This document shows positions 14,344 to 14,441 of a stretch of 14,441 bases of DNA, piece by piece. Source of the DNA: Lachnospiraceae bacterium (GTDB taxonomy: Bacteria; Bacillota; Clostridia; Lachnospirales; Lachnospiraceae); the NCBI GenBank assembly GCA_024691065.1, contig JAILOA010000224.1, forward strand, positions 1 through 14,441, read 5' to 3'. Numbering within the stretch: the stretch's first letter is position 1; the number at the start of each line of letters is the position of its first letter. The position numbers and the translations under genes were made by a program. The notes below the pieces were generated by a model that saw nothing but the letters and a program-made list of their open reading frames with translations, did not search any database and was not told the DNA's origin.

Positions 14344-14441
14344 CTATAGTTCAACAGCCCTGCATTCAAATACCGGACCATCCTTACAAACTCTCGCATT
14401 GTTTACATGGCTGTGATCATCAACCTCAGTGGTCTTGCATA
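14344..14441 (-). CDS. pyrK: Dihydroorotate dehydrogenase B, electron-transfer subunit (C-terminal 31 residues)
   Basis: Only the 3' end is in the window: 31 codons and a TAG stop at 14344-14346. It reads CKTTEVDDHSHVNNARVC, then KDGPVFE, and ends in Leu. The pattern matches the C-terminal [2Fe-2S] segment of PyrK, in which the first and later Cys here would be the last two or three cluster ligands before the KDGPVF sequence. PyrK carries electrons from PyrD's FMN to NAD. The gene runs off the right edge, and its stop is 23 bases before the pyrD start. Confidence 0.88.
   Translation of the reverse strand, partial: CKTTEVDDHSHVNNARVCKDGPVFECRAVEL

Overview
The window looks like chromosomal DNA from an AT-rich Firmicute of class Clostridia, most likely a motile member of the Lachnospiraceae. 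The protein families, the AGGAGG-type ribosome binding sites, the B-type dihydroorotate dehydrogenase (pyrK-pyrD) and a FliB-type flagellin methylase all fit. This is an inference from reading; no database was searched. I see no transposase, integrase, phage gene, CRISPR array, tRNA or rRNA.

Layout. Positions 1-1482 (minus) hold the 5' two-thirds or so of rho, cut by the window edge. Its N-terminal half contains a long Asn/Ser/Gly/Tyr/Gln-rich, prion-like segment. A divergent promoter region (1483-1828) separates rho from a plus-strand pair, tyrA (prephenate dehydrogenase) and pcrA (DNA helicase), whose reading frames overlap by 8 bases. A gap with a bidirectional terminator and a possibly structured element (5121-5439) lies between pcrA and the minus-strand genes.

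From there to the right edge everything is on the minus strand. In transcription order (high to low coordinates) the genes are: pyrK (partial), pyrD, pyrE; then, behind its own promoter, a 67-residue membrane protein and a fliB-like gene; then a corrinoid adenosyltransferase-like gene, dapA, dapB and thrC; then, behind a strong promoter whose -35 box overlaps the thrC stop codon, a 97-residue membrane protein with an acidic tail; and finally argH.

How the genes work together. pyrK/pyrD/pyrE supply orotate and OMP for pyrimidines. dapA and dapB start the lysine/diaminopimelate (peptidoglycan) branch of the aspartate family and thrC finishes the threonine branch. argH completes arginine synthesis and tyrA serves tyrosine. 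rho and pcrA both act where transcription meets genome maintenance.

The items most worth a second look are the low-complexity domain of Rho, an in-frame tandem-repeat insertion in the FliB-like protein, the structured non-coding stretches at 5131-5257 and 8807-8874, and the promoter/inverted-repeat arrangement at 7242-7282.
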